From the NCBI RefSeq assembly GCF_003353425.1, contig NZ_QRAO01000001.1, forward strand, positions 744,001 to 808,000: DNA of 64,000 bases, given 5' to 3'. Positions 16,610-24,915 of this stretch are shown piece after piece. The position numbers and the translations under genes are program-made. This stretch comes from Marinirhabdus gelatinilytica. GTDB taxonomy: Bacteria; Bacteroidota; Bacteroidia; Flavobacteriales; Flavobacteriaceae. The notes beneath the pieces are model-generated. The model did not search any database and was not told the origin of the DNA. It saw only the letters and a program-made list of their open reading frames with translations. Positions within the stretch are counted from its first letter, which is position 1. Each line of letters starts with the position of its first letter.

Positions 16610-17959
16610 ATGTCTGAACAAATATTATTAATAGAGGACGACGTGGCTTTTGCAGCTATGCTAACTTCTTTTTTGGAAAGGAACCAGTATGTGGTTACTG
16701 TTGCCCATACCGGCGAAGACGGCCGTAAGCATTTGTCTAAATCTGCTTTTGCAATTGTAATAACAGACCTTAAATTACCAGATACTACCGGGATTGAACT
16801 ATTAGAGTTTTGCAAAGAAACTGCACCGGGAACCAAAGTACTTATCATGACGGGCTATGCAGATGTAACAACAGCAGTGGACGCCATTAAAAAAGGAGCT
16901 ATAGACTATATCTCCAAGCCCTTTAGGCCAGAGGAACTTTTAATGGTCCTAAAAACCGCCACCCCAAAAGTTGAGGAAGCCAGCGAGCAAGTATTGACCC
17001 AAGAAGGCAAGCCAGCCCAACAGAGAAAATTGGGAGCACCCTATGTAAATGGAATAAGCGAAGTTTCAAAAAAATTTAATGAGTACCTCCAATTGGTGGG
17101 GCCAACCAATATGTGTGTACTCATACAGGGTGAAAGCGGTACTGGAAAGGAAGTAGCCGCAAAGACCATACACGATATGAGCCAGCGAAGCGACAAACCG
17201 TTTGTTGCCGTAGATTGTGGTGCTATCCCAAAAGAGATTGCTGCGAGTGAGTTTTTTGGACATATTAAAGGAAGTTTTACTGGTGCTGTAAATAATAAAA
17301 TTGGCCATTTCCAAGCAGCAGACGGAGGCACGTTGTTCCTGGATGAGGTAGGGAACCTGTCTTATGAAAACCAGATACAATTGTTAAGGGCACTTCAGGA
17401 AAGAAGGATAAAGCCCGTGGGGAGTAACAACGAGATTGAGGTGGATCTACGTATAATTTCTGCAACCAACGAGGATCTCACAAAAGCTGTTGCCGAAGGA
17501 ACTTTTCGAGAAGACCTCTATCATCGTTTAAATGAATTTTCCATACACATCCCAGCACTCAAGGAGCGAAAGGAAGACTTGTTCCTGTTTACCGAATTTT
17601 TCTTGGACCAAGCCAATACCGCCCTTGGTAAGAACATTAAAGGGTTGGATAAACATGTGGAAACAGCCTTTAAGAAGTACTCTTGGCCGGGTAATTTGCG
17701 CGAGCTTAAAAATGTACTGAAACGCGCCGTATTATTGACCAATACACCAAAAATTTCAATAGATGTGATCCCTAGGGAAGTAATTATAGAAGCTGAAACA
17801 GCCCCTAAAAAAGATTTTAGCAGGGAAACTAACGAGAAGCAGCTAATACTTAACGCCCTCAAAGAAGCCGACTATAACAAGGCAAAAGCCGCAAGACTTT
17901 TGAATATCACCCGAAAAACACTGTATAATAAATTGAATCTTTACGATATCGAGCTTTAG
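16610..17959 (+). CDS. Sigma-54-dependent response regulator (NtrC family)
   Basis: Activator of RpoN promoters, 449 residues from the ATG at 16610 (a TTG four codons earlier is less likely). Domains: receiver 1-120 with D10, D11 and phosphoacceptor D53 in ITDLKLPD; AAA+ domain about 150-380 with P-loop GESGTGKE (174-181), the sigma-54 contact loop GSFTGA (221-226) and LFLDEVGNL; Fis-type helix-turn-helix at the end (NKAKAARLLNITRKTLYNKL). It converges on and overlaps by 4 bases the hybrid kinase gene, its likely partner. Confidence 0.93.
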   Translation: MSEQILLIEDDVAFAAMLTSFLERNQYVVTVAHTGEDGRKHLSKSAFAIVITDLKLPDTTGIELLEFCKETAPGTKVLIMTGYADVTTAVDAIKKGAIDYISKPFRPEELLMVLKTATPKVEEASEQVLTQEGKPAQQRKLGAPYVNGISEVSKKFNEYLQLVGPTNMCVLIQGESGTGKEVAAKTIHDMSQRSDKPFVAVDCGAIPKEIAASEFFGHIKGSFTGAVNNKIGHFQAADGGTLFLDEVGNLSYENQIQLLRALQERRIKPVGSNNEIEVDLRIISATNEDLTKAVAEGTFREDLYHRLNEFSIHIPALKERKEDLFLFTEFFLDQANTALGKNIKGLDKHVETAFKKYSWPGNLRELKNVLKRAVLLTNTPKISIDVIPREVIIEAETAPKKDFSRETNEKQLILNALKEADYNKAKAARLLNITRKTLYNKLNLYDIEL

Positions 17960-20406
17960 GAAATTTCATTTTCCAGTGCTTTGGCTATCTTTTCCATTGC
18001 TACATCAAAATTTTTAAAGAGCTTTTCAAGCTCCCCGCTATTATCTTCAATAGTTTCTAAAGCTTCTAAGAGAGTAACAATTTCATGAGCTTTTATTTGC
18101 CGTGCCATAGTGAGCTTTCGGTGGGAGAGAGCACGTATGGTATCCAGATCATTTTCTTCCACAGCTTTGCGTAAAACCTGCATGTCCACTTTGGTCTGTT
18201 TTAAAAATACCGAAAGTATTTCCTTGAGTCCCTTTTCGTCCCTTACAAAAGACCTAAGAAGACTTAAATCATAGGGAGCGTTGGTTTGGTTTGGTTCTTC
18301 GGTTACAGTTGTATATTCCTCTCCGGTACCAAATAAGCTATGAATTACATTGAGCAACTCTATTTTATGGAAGGGTTTGTGCAATAACTCGCTAAAGCCC
18401 TGCTCGAAATAATAATCTGTTTTATGTTGCTGATTACCCGTCATTGCTACAATAGGCTGTTTTTTATAATGTAAGAACGTACCATTTTTCAATTTCTTTA
18501 AAACTTCAAAACCATCGGTTTCGGGCATTTGTATGTCGGTAAGCACGAAGTCGTAATCCACAGCTCCCGAAATAGCTTCAAAATCTGAAAATTTTTCAAA
18601 GGCATTACAGGAAATACCTTCTTGCTCCAATACTTCGGTAAGCAAAGAGCGCATTGCGGGGTCATCATCAAAAACAATAGCTTTTAGCATCTTGGCTTTC
18701 AGTTTTGTATTTTCTGAAGGGTCTGGGGCCACTTTTGCAACAGGTATTTCTATTCCCGAAACTTTTTCCAAAGGAATTTCTACTGAAAAGTTACTTCCTT
18801 CCCCAAGCTCGCTCACCACCGAGATGCTACCACCCAATAGCCCAGCCAGTTTTTTTGAAATGGCAAGCCCAAGCCCGGTTCCGCCAAATTTTCTGGAGGT
18901 GTCTTCTTCGGCCTGCGTAAACTCTTTAAAAATGAGTTCTTGTTTTTCAGCCGAAATACCTATTCCAGTGTCCTTTACTGTAATCTTAACTGTAGTTTTT
19001 TGGTCTGTCTCTGCGATAATTTCGGCAATAATAGAGACGCTTCCCTCATCGGTAAACTTGAAGGCGTTGCTCACTAGGTTCAAAACAATTTGCCGTATGC
19101 GCAACGGGTCGCTCTTGTAATAGCGGGACGTAAGTTTCTCGTCTATTTTAAAATGAAGTTTAACGGGCTTGTCCGGATACCTGTCCTTAACGGCGTTTCC
19201 AGATTCCAAGAGGATATTCTCTAGATCAAAGGCTACGTGGTCTATCTTCAGTTTTCCTGCTTCTAGTTTCGAGAAGTCCAACAAGTCGTTTACGAGCTGT
19301 GTAATGAACAGTGAGCCACTTGCAATTTGGCTACTGTAATATTTTTGCTTTTCGGTAAGGGCTGTATTCTTGAACAACTCGGTGTATCCAGAAATGGTGT
19401 GTAGTGGTGTCTTTAGGTCATGGCTCACGGTTGCGATGAGTTGTTCACGGCTTTTTAGCACGTCTTCGGTGGTTTCCTTTGCCACCCTTAGTTTTCTACG
19501 GAGTTTTTCGGCCCTAAAGAAATCTGAAATTATGATGTAAGAAAACAATAGTATTACCGCCAATCCCACAATCCCCGAAATTTTTAGGACACTACTTGCC
19601 TTTTCTATGGAACGTTGCTGTACGGTCTTTTCACGCAGATAATTGCGGGAAATTTGTTGGTCGAAAACGCTTATGAGCTCCTGTAGTTCTTTGGAAATAA
19701 CCAAGTCGTTCATAATAAGTTCTGCCTCTCTGGACTTTAGCTCTTCCCTATTTTTGTTTTTTATATACTTAGCTTCAGCAACAATATAGCGTGTGGCTGC
19801 AAGTGTAGAGTCTACGACCTTTGCGGGAACTTTCATAGTATCTATGCCCTTGTTGTAATTAAGCATGGTAATTATGTTTTCCCATGTTTTTCGTTCTTTT
19901 CTACTTCTCCATTTTGGGTTTAGGGTGTTCTGCATGGTGAGTTTACCCATGTTGTCCTCTAGGTTTGATATCTCGCGCAGGATCTCATCCAAGGAATTGT
20001 CTTCCTGCATTTCCATGGAGAGCTTCCTTAGGGCTATAATGTTCTTGTTTTTGGAAATTATGAGCCTTTTAATACTGTCCAATTGCTGTCTTTGTGATTC
20101 CTTGGTAGTAGATTTTCTGAAATCTGCTATACGTTGGTATAATGAGTCCACCCTGTCTTGAAAGCGTTCAAAATCTTCTTCATTTTCAGATAACAGCGCC
20201 AGACGGGAATAACTATCAGTCTCGTATACTAGATTTATGAGCGATCCTGTTTCTACCGCTTTTTTGCTGTCCAAGTCGTTTGCGGCGTTTAGATACGTAC
20301 GCATTTCTGAAAAGAGGAACACTACCACGATGACCGCCAAAGTCGCAAGGACCAGGTAGCTCGCAATAATCTTAAGGGGAAAACGAGTTTTTAAAGGCTT
20401 CCGCAT
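17956..20406 (-). CDS. Hybrid sensor histidine kinase with receiver and HPt domains
   Basis: An 816-residue membrane kinase. Two membrane segments (about 12-33 and 275-295) bracket a helical periplasmic sensor. Then come HisKA with H329 in VSHDLKTP, HATPase with N447 box LVSNAFKFTDEG, DTGIGI and GGTGLGLAISKK, a receiver with D624 in LTDIQMPETDG, and a C-terminal HPt domain with H762 in LSHRKLTMARQI. It is a full internal phosphorelay and lies tail to tail with the sigma-54 regulator (4-base overlap), its probable output. The signal is unknown; the helical sensor resembles those of the methyl-accepting chemotaxis four-helix type. Confidence 0.9.
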   Translation of the reverse strand: MRKPLKTRFPLKIIASYLVLATLAVIVVVFLFSEMRTYLNAANDLDSKKAVETGSLINLVYETDSYSRLALLSENEEDFERFQDRVDSLYQRIADFRKSTTKESQRQQLDSIKRLIISKNKNIIALRKLSMEMQEDNSLDEILREISNLEDNMGKLTMQNTLNPKWRSRKERKTWENIITMLNYNKGIDTMKVPAKVVDSTLAATRYIVAEAKYIKNKNREELKSREAELIMNDLVISKELQELISVFDQQISRNYLREKTVQQRSIEKASSVLKISGIVGLAVILLFSYIIISDFFRAEKLRRKLRVAKETTEDVLKSREQLIATVSHDLKTPLHTISGYTELFKNTALTEKQKYYSSQIASGSLFITQLVNDLLDFSKLEAGKLKIDHVAFDLENILLESGNAVKDRYPDKPVKLHFKIDEKLTSRYYKSDPLRIRQIVLNLVSNAFKFTDEGSVSIIAEIIAETDQKTTVKITVKDTGIGISAEKQELIFKEFTQAEEDTSRKFGGTGLGLAISKKLAGLLGGSISVVSELGEGSNFSVEIPLEKVSGIEIPVAKVAPDPSENTKLKAKMLKAIVFDDDPAMRSLLTEVLEQEGISCNAFEKFSDFEAISGAVDYDFVLTDIQMPETDGFEVLKKLKNGTFLHYKKQPIVAMTGNQQHKTDYYFEQGFSELLHKPFHKIELLNVIHSLFGTGEEYTTVTEEPNQTNAPYDLSLLRSFVRDEKGLKEILSVFLKQTKVDMQVLRKAVEENDLDTIRALSHRKLTMARQIKAHEIVTLLEALETIEDNSGELEKLFKNFDVAMEKIAKALENEIS

Positions 20407-20440
20407 GTATAGTAAAGATACATAAAAACGTTTCTTTTAT

Positions 20441-20474
20441 TTTGTTGAAAAATAAAAACGCTTTAGTACTTTTG
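20441..20474 (+). promoter_or_regulatory. Promoter of the TPP riboswitch transcript
   Basis: TTTGTTG at 20441-20447 and TACTTTTG at 20467-20474 fit the Bacteroidota -33 and -7 elements with 19 bases between. Transcription would start a few bases before the aptamer. Confidence 0.65.
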
Positions 20475-20479
20475 CGCCA

Positions 20480-20627
20480 CATCTCAAAGGGGTGCTAAAC
20501 GAATTACGATTGTAGAATTACGAATTACGAATTTTTTGTTCGTACCTCATGTTCTGTCCCTCGTACTTCCAGAGGCTGAGATTATACCCATAGAACCTAG
20601 AACAGGTAATGCTGTTTAGGAATGTAA
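20480..20627 (+). promoter_or_regulatory. TPP riboswitch (THI-box)
   Basis: The conserved aptamer parts occur in order: CTCAAAGGGGTGCT at 20483-20496, GGCTGAGAT at 20574-20582, ATACCC at 20584-20589, GAACCT at 20593-20598 and GGTAATGC at 20605-20612. The outer arms ACATCTC and GGAATGT can pair as P1. The variable P3 side is unusually long and contains four copies of an AATTACGA-like unit. In the known class, thiamine pyrophosphate binding lowers expression of the following gene, here a TonB-dependent receptor. Confidence 0.92.
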
Positions 20628-20642
20628 CTGTCACACCGGGCA

Positions 20643-20692
20643 CAGTCGAGATGTCTTTGGTCGAGCCATCCACATCTCGACTGCGCTCGAAC
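20643..20692. repeat. Intergenic repeat of the GTCGAG type, copy 2 (inverted)
   Basis: CAGTCGAGATGT (20643-20654) and ACATCTCGACTG (20672-20683) pair perfectly over 12 bases; GCGCTCGAAC follows. The sequence matches parts of the elements near 3774-3822 and 41669-41693. It lies between the riboswitch and the receptor start. Confidence 0.7.
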
Positions 20693-20758
20693 AGACAATA
20701 AATTTTTAATTAACAATAGAATAACGCCCCTTTTATTCGTAAACTAAATTTTTTACGA

Positions 20759-22972
20759 ATGAAAACGTTACAAACAATTGCCATTGCACTAGTTGCAACA
20801 ACTACTGTGCTGGCACAAGAAAAACAACAAGACAGTACCAGTGTAGAGACCTTGGAAGAGGTTTTGGTACAAAGCGTACGGGTAGATGCAGACTCGCCCA
20901 TTACACACTCCAACCTTACGGCCGAGGAAATTGAAAAACGAAATCTAGGCCAGGACATCCCAATATTGCTTAATTACCTGCCTTCGGTTGTCACTACTAG
21001 CGACGCTGGAGCAGGAGTGGGGTATACCTATATTCGAGTACGGGGAAGTGATGCTTCAAGAATTAACGTAACCCTTAACGGTATTCCCTTTAACGATGCA
21101 GAAAGTCAAGGAACATTTTTTGTGAACCTTCCAGATTTTGCTTCTTCGGTACAGAGTTTACAATTGCAGCGAGGTGTGGGAACAAGTACCAACGGTTCCG
21201 GAGCATTTGGTGCCAGCCTTAATTTATTGACCGATGCCGTTTCCACGGAAGCGTATGGGGAAATTGCAAATAGTTTTGGCTCTTTCAATACCAGAAAGCA
21301 CAATGTAAAGTTCAGTACAGGGTTGCTCAACGAGCATTTTGAGATTGCCGGCCGTCTCTCCACCATACAGAGCGATGGCTATATAGACCGTGCGTCTAGC
21401 GACCTGAAATCGTATTTCCTCCAAGCTGCCTTTAAGGACGACAATACGCTAGTAAAAGCCATTGCCTTTGGAGGTCGCGAGGAAACCTACCAAGCCTATT
21501 ACGGGATAGATGCCGCAACCTTGGAAACCGATAGGACCTTTAATACCGTGGGGCAACAATTTGATGCCAACGGAAATTTTGAAGGGTTTTACGATAACGA
21601 AGTAGATAATTATGCACAAGACCATTACCAGGTACTGTGGAACCAGCGTTTCAATAATAATTGGAGCACCAATGTAGCACTCAATTATACGCTGGGGAGA
21701 GGTTATTTTGAACAATATGTGGACGACTTTTATTATACCAACATTTTATTTAGTGGCGATTCGCAATTTGAATTCCTGGGAGCAGAGCCCATAGCGTTGA
21801 ACGGGGAGACCATTTCGTCTACCGATTATATTCGCCGTCGCTGGTTGGACAACCGTTTTTATGCAACCAATGCCAATGTAAACTATAAGGACAGCAGCTG
21901 GGATATTTCTGGCGGTGCGTTCTTCAGTTTCTATGATGGCGACCACTATGGCGAAATCCTGTGGAGTGAATTCCCCATTGGGTACGATTACAAAGAACGT
22001 TACTACGAGGGAACGGGCGATAAGGACGAATTCACGGTATTTGCAAAAGCCACCTATCGAATCAATAATAAATGGAGCGTCTTTGGCGATTTGCAGGGAA
22101 GATTCGTTAACCACAAAACCAGCGGTATTGAAAGTGACGGACAACCGTTGAATGTAGATGTGTCCTACGATTTTTTCAATCCTAAAGCAGGTGCCTCGTT
22201 TCAGTTGAATGAAAAAAACCAATTTTACGCTTCCTACGGAAGAGCGAACAGAGAGCCACGCCGAAGCGATTTTGAGGAGGATCTCTTCACGGCCGAAACC
22301 TTGGACGATTTTGAACTGGGATGGCGTTATGCTTCCCAAAAAGTTGCCGTAAACAGTAACCTGTTCTATATGGATTACAAGAACCAGTTGGTACTAACAG
22401 GCGCCTTGAACGATGTGGGAGCTCCCATACGTACCACCAGCGGAAGCAGTTACAGACTGGGATTGGAGATAGATGCACAGATTTCGGTATTGGATAATCT
22501 TTCAGTATTGCCCAATATTGCGTTGAGCACCAATAAGAACAGGGATTTCTTTTTCTCCCGTGATGGACAATTGGTAAATCTGGGTAACACAAATATCTCG
22601 TATTCGCCTGAAATTGTTGCGGGCAATGCTATTTTGTACCGTCCAGTAACCAATCTTGAAATAGGGTTTTTATCCAAGTTTGTAGGAGAACAGTTTATGG
22701 GGAATATTGATAGTGAAGCCTCAAAATTGGACAGTTATTTTGTAAACGACCTGAGCATAAACTTTTCACTGAAAAAAGTTCCGTTTGTAAGGGAGATTGT
22801 GTTTCAGGGATTGGTGAACAATTTGTTCAATGTAGCATATGTAAGCAATGGTTATTTCTTTACGTTCGATGATGATTTCAGCAACCCGGGGACTATTACA
22901 ACTGTAGAGGGTGCCGGGTTTTTCCCGCAGGCAACCATCAACTTTTTGGTAGGGGCAACAGTCAAATTTTAG
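20759..22972 (+). CDS. TonB-dependent receptor under TPP riboswitch control, probable thiamine receptor
   Basis: Outer-membrane receptor of 737 residues: signal peptide MKTLQTIAIALVATTTVLAQ, a plug domain (about 45-160, with the family's YTYIRVRGSDASRINVTLNGIPFND-type segment) and a 22-strand barrel ending in a terminal phenylalanine. The TPP riboswitch in its leader makes thiamine or a thiamine precursor the likely ligand; the sequence itself does not show the substrate. In other flavobacteria such receptors are often next to the thiamine-binding/PnuC/ATPase genes, which here lie 6.7 kb upstream. Confidence 0.9.
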   Translation: MKTLQTIAIALVATTTVLAQEKQQDSTSVETLEEVLVQSVRVDADSPITHSNLTAEEIEKRNLGQDIPILLNYLPSVVTTSDAGAGVGYTYIRVRGSDASRINVTLNGIPFNDAESQGTFFVNLPDFASSVQSLQLQRGVGTSTNGSGAFGASLNLLTDAVSTEAYGEIANSFGSFNTRKHNVKFSTGLLNEHFEIAGRLSTIQSDGYIDRASSDLKSYFLQAAFKDDNTLVKAIAFGGREETYQAYYGIDAATLETDRTFNTVGQQFDANGNFEGFYDNEVDNYAQDHYQVLWNQRFNNNWSTNVALNYTLGRGYFEQYVDDFYYTNILFSGDSQFEFLGAEPIALNGETISSTDYIRRRWLDNRFYATNANVNYKDSSWDISGGAFFSFYDGDHYGEILWSEFPIGYDYKERYYEGTGDKDEFTVFAKATYRINNKWSVFGDLQGRFVNHKTSGIESDGQPLNVDVSYDFFNPKAGASFQLNEKNQFYASYGRANREPRRSDFEEDLFTAETLDDFELGWRYASQKVAVNSNLFYMDYKNQLVLTGALNDVGAPIRTTSGSSYRLGLEIDAQISVLDNLSVLPNIALSTNKNRDFFFSRDGQLVNLGNTNISYSPEIVAGNAILYRPVTNLEIGFLSKFVGEQFMGNIDSEASKLDSYFVNDLSINFSLKKVPFVREIVFQGLVNNLFNVAYVSNGYFFTFDDDFSNPGTITTVEGAGFFPQATINFLVGATVKF

Positions 22973-23046
22973 ACGCTGAAGAAAAGGGAATAAAGCTCTA
23001 AGGATAATAAGTACAGTCTAAGTATAGTTGCTGCAATACTTATACT

Positions 23047-23499
23047 TTAATTGCTCACGGTAATCACATCTCCTGTTCGTACGGCACGGTAGCGCAGCAT
23101 GGGGTATAGGTTGTTTTGGTTGCTGGTATGCTCACCGGTCACGATGTTGTATTCGTTCTCGTCGTTCGTGCAGGGGCAGGTGGCAATAATGCCGTCTATG
23201 GTCATTCTGGAGCAGGAACTAGGGGTGTGGTTGGGGTCGCTCAACTCGAAAGCTGCATATTGGGATTCGTTTACGCAATATATAACCACACCTTTAATGC
23301 CTTGTGGGGGGTTCAACAATACTTTTCCTCCAGGAAAGCGCAAGGCATTGTACTCTGGCAAACTTAGGTTCAGGGTTATGTTCACCAAGGGGTCTATGAG
23401 GTAGGGATTGTTCTCGTTTATATCGTCATCTTTCTTGCATGAAAAGAGAGACAGGCCCAAAAGTGCTAGGCTGAATACTATTTTTGTTGTTTTACCCAC
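23047..23499 (-). CDS. Putative lipoprotein, possibly Rieske-like fold
   Basis: A 150-residue protein with lipoprotein signal MGKTTKIVFSLALLGLSLFSC (Cys21). The rest is rich in beta-strand patterns and has CSRMTIDG and TCPCTNDENEYNI, placed like the two ligand loops of Rieske ferredoxins but without the CxH/CxxH pairs needed to hold a 2Fe-2S cluster. It may be a Rieske-fold relative that lost the cluster; function unknown. It stands alone between the receptor gene and greA. Confidence 0.7.
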   Translation of the reverse strand: MGKTTKIVFSLALLGLSLFSCKKDDDINENNPYLIDPLVNITLNLSLPEYNALRFPGGKVLLNPPQGIKGVVIYCVNESQYAAFELSDPNHTPSSCSRMTIDGIIATCPCTNDENEYNIVTGEHTSNQNNLYPMLRYRAVRTGDVITVSN

Positions 23500-23593
23500 T
23501 GGAGTTAAAAATTTAAAGTTTTATTTTGTTGAAACTATGCACGTTTTAGTAAAGGACAAAAGTACGATAAAATGGCAACAAGTTATTTTTTAG

Positions 23594-23601
23594 TATATTT
23601 G
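23594..23601 (+). promoter_or_regulatory. -7 promoter motif of greA
   Basis: TATATTTG, a perfect TAnnTTTG match. The expected start of transcription is about 23607, just before a terminator-like hairpin. Confidence 0.55.
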
Positions 23602-23608
23602 TATAACC

Positions 23609-23637
23609 AAATCCCGTCCACGTATGGGATTTTTTGT
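23609..23637 (+). promoter_or_regulatory. Terminator-like hairpin in the greA leader
   Basis: AAATCCC (23609-23615) pairs with GGGATTT (23626-23632), extended inward by G-T and T-A pairs, and is followed by TTTTG. It lies between the promoter motif and greA, so it could end most transcripts after about 30 bases unless read through. Confidence 0.6.
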
Positions 23638-23710
23638 GTTTACTACTGAGGGGGATTAATTTTCCCTTCAGAGTGATCAAATTATGTTACAAGAATACAA
23701 CGAAGGAATT

Positions 23711-24187
23711 ATGGGCAAAGTATCTTATTATACTGCAGAAGGATTAAAAAAATTGCGGGACGAACTCAATCAATTGAAAGATGTAGAGCGTCCAAAGGCG
23801 TCACAGGCCATTGCCGAAGCACGTGATAAAGGGGATTTGAGCGAGAACGCCGAATATGATGCCGCAAAGGAGGCACAGGGAATGTTGGAGATGCGTATCT
23901 CGAAACTGGAAGAGACCCTTGCGGGGGCCAGATTGATAGACGAGAGCCAGCTGGACACTACCAAGGCTTTGATTCACTCCACCGTAAAGATAAAGAACCA
24001 GACCAACGGTGCAGAGATGACCTATAAATTGGTAGCCCAGAGTGAGGCAGACCTTAAAACAGGAAAAATATCTGTAGATTCACCTATAGGTAAAGGATTG
24101 CTGGGAAAAAAAGTAGGCGAGGTTGCCGAAATACAAGTGCCCAACGGTACCATGAAGTTTGATATTGTTGAAATAACCCGAGAATAA
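23711..24187 (+). CDS. greA: Transcription elongation factor GreA
   Basis: Rescues backtracked RNA polymerase by stimulating transcript cleavage. From the ATG at 23711 the protein has 158 residues, the usual length, starting MGKVSYYTAEGLKKL; an earlier ATG at 23684 would add nine residues not seen in the family. The coiled-coil with the acidic tip (AEARDKGDLSENAEYDAAKE) occupies the first half, and the globular FKBP-like part ends with NGTMKFDIVEI. It is 2 bases from the HIT gene and probably co-transcribed with it. Confidence 0.95.
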   Translation: MGKVSYYTAEGLKKLRDELNQLKDVERPKASQAIAEARDKGDLSENAEYDAAKEAQGMLEMRISKLEETLAGARLIDESQLDTTKALIHSTVKIKNQTNGAEMTYKLVAQSEADLKTGKISVDSPIGKGLLGKKVGEVAEIQVPNGTMKFDIVEITRE

Positions 24188-24189
24188 CC

Positions 24190-24579
24190 ATGGCGTCTAT
24201 ATTTACAAAAATAATTGAGGGCGAAATACCCAGCCACAAGATTGCCGAAGACCATAAATTCATTGCGTTTTTGGATATTAACCCAAATGCCAAGGGGCAC
24301 ACCTTATGTGTTCCCAAGGAAGAAGTGGACAAGGTTTTTGATCTTGGCGAACAGGATTACCTTCAATTAATGCAATTTTCAAGAAATGTGGCCAAGGCAC
24401 TTGAAAAAACTATAGATTGCAAGCGCATTGGGATGTCTGTAATTGGGCTGGAAGTACCGCACGTACACGTACACTTGATTCCTATAAGCGAGATGAAGGA
24501 TATGACATTCCAACACAAAGTAGAAATGTCCCAAGAAGAGCTTGCCTCTCTGGCAGAGGATATTGCCAAAAACTTTTAG
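24190..24579 (+). CDS. HIT family protein
   Basis: Small nucleotide-binding hydrolase of 129 residues, related to Hint proteins that cleave purine nucleoside phosphoramidates or related adducts. It begins SIFTKIIEGEIPSHKIAED and has the histidine triad in VPHVHVHLIPI. It follows greA by 2 bases. Its last 4 bases overlap the end of the converging small membrane gene. Confidence 0.93.
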   Translation: MASIFTKIIEGEIPSHKIAEDHKFIAFLDINPNAKGHTLCVPKEEVDKVFDLGEQDYLQLMQFSRNVAKALEKTIDCKRIGMSVIGLEVPHVHVHLIPISEMKDMTFQHKVEMSQEELASLAEDIAKNF

Positions 24580-24911
24580 GTAAAATAATATATCAATGCT
24601 GCCAGCAGCAGTGCATCTACAAGAATAATTATATAGAACAACGGTTTTAACTTTACAGCACCACTCATAGGTTCAGCCAGCTTTAAGTTATAGTTGTATA
24701 CCCTCTCAATATCGTTGGTCCAGTTCACTGGGAAAATGGTTTGATTACAGGTGTGGCAGTACATGGTAGATTTTATTTCCTTTTCAGCCTTTTCAAAAAA
24801 TTTGTTTTCTTTTTTATCCTGTGTAAACGTTAGCTCCAGCCCATTCGTGGCAAAGCAAGTTGGGCAATTGTTGTTTAAGCGGGCGGTATGTAGTGTGTGG
24901 GTGGATTTCAT
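24576..24911 (-). CDS. Small membrane protein with two CxxC knuckles
   Basis: A 111-residue protein of unknown role. NCPTC (about residue 15) and CHTC (about 52) could form a zinc ribbon, and the C-terminus is a single membrane helix (LFYIIILVDALLLAALIYYF). It starts 5 bases downstream of the sensor kinase gene on the same strand and so may be in its transcript. Confidence 0.7.
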   Translation of the reverse strand: MKSTHTLHTARLNNNCPTCFATNGLELTFTQDKKENKFFEKAEKEIKSTMYCHTCNQTIFPVNWTNDIERVYNYNLKLAEPMSGAVKLKPLFYIIILVDALLLAALIYYFT

Positions 24912-24915
24912 TTTC

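Larger units (their letters stand above)
20407..20758. other. Leader region of the TonB-dependent receptor gene
   Basis: This 352-base gap between the divergent kinase and receptor genes holds a promoter (20441-20474), a TPP riboswitch (about 20480-20627), and a dispersed inverted repeat (20643-20692) that would form a hairpin between the aptamer and the start codon. Confidence 0.8.

Noticed and set aside
21746-22339. Minus-strand frame under the TonB-dependent receptor
   Set aside because: The receptor barrel is complete on the plus strand; the antisense frame has no motif.
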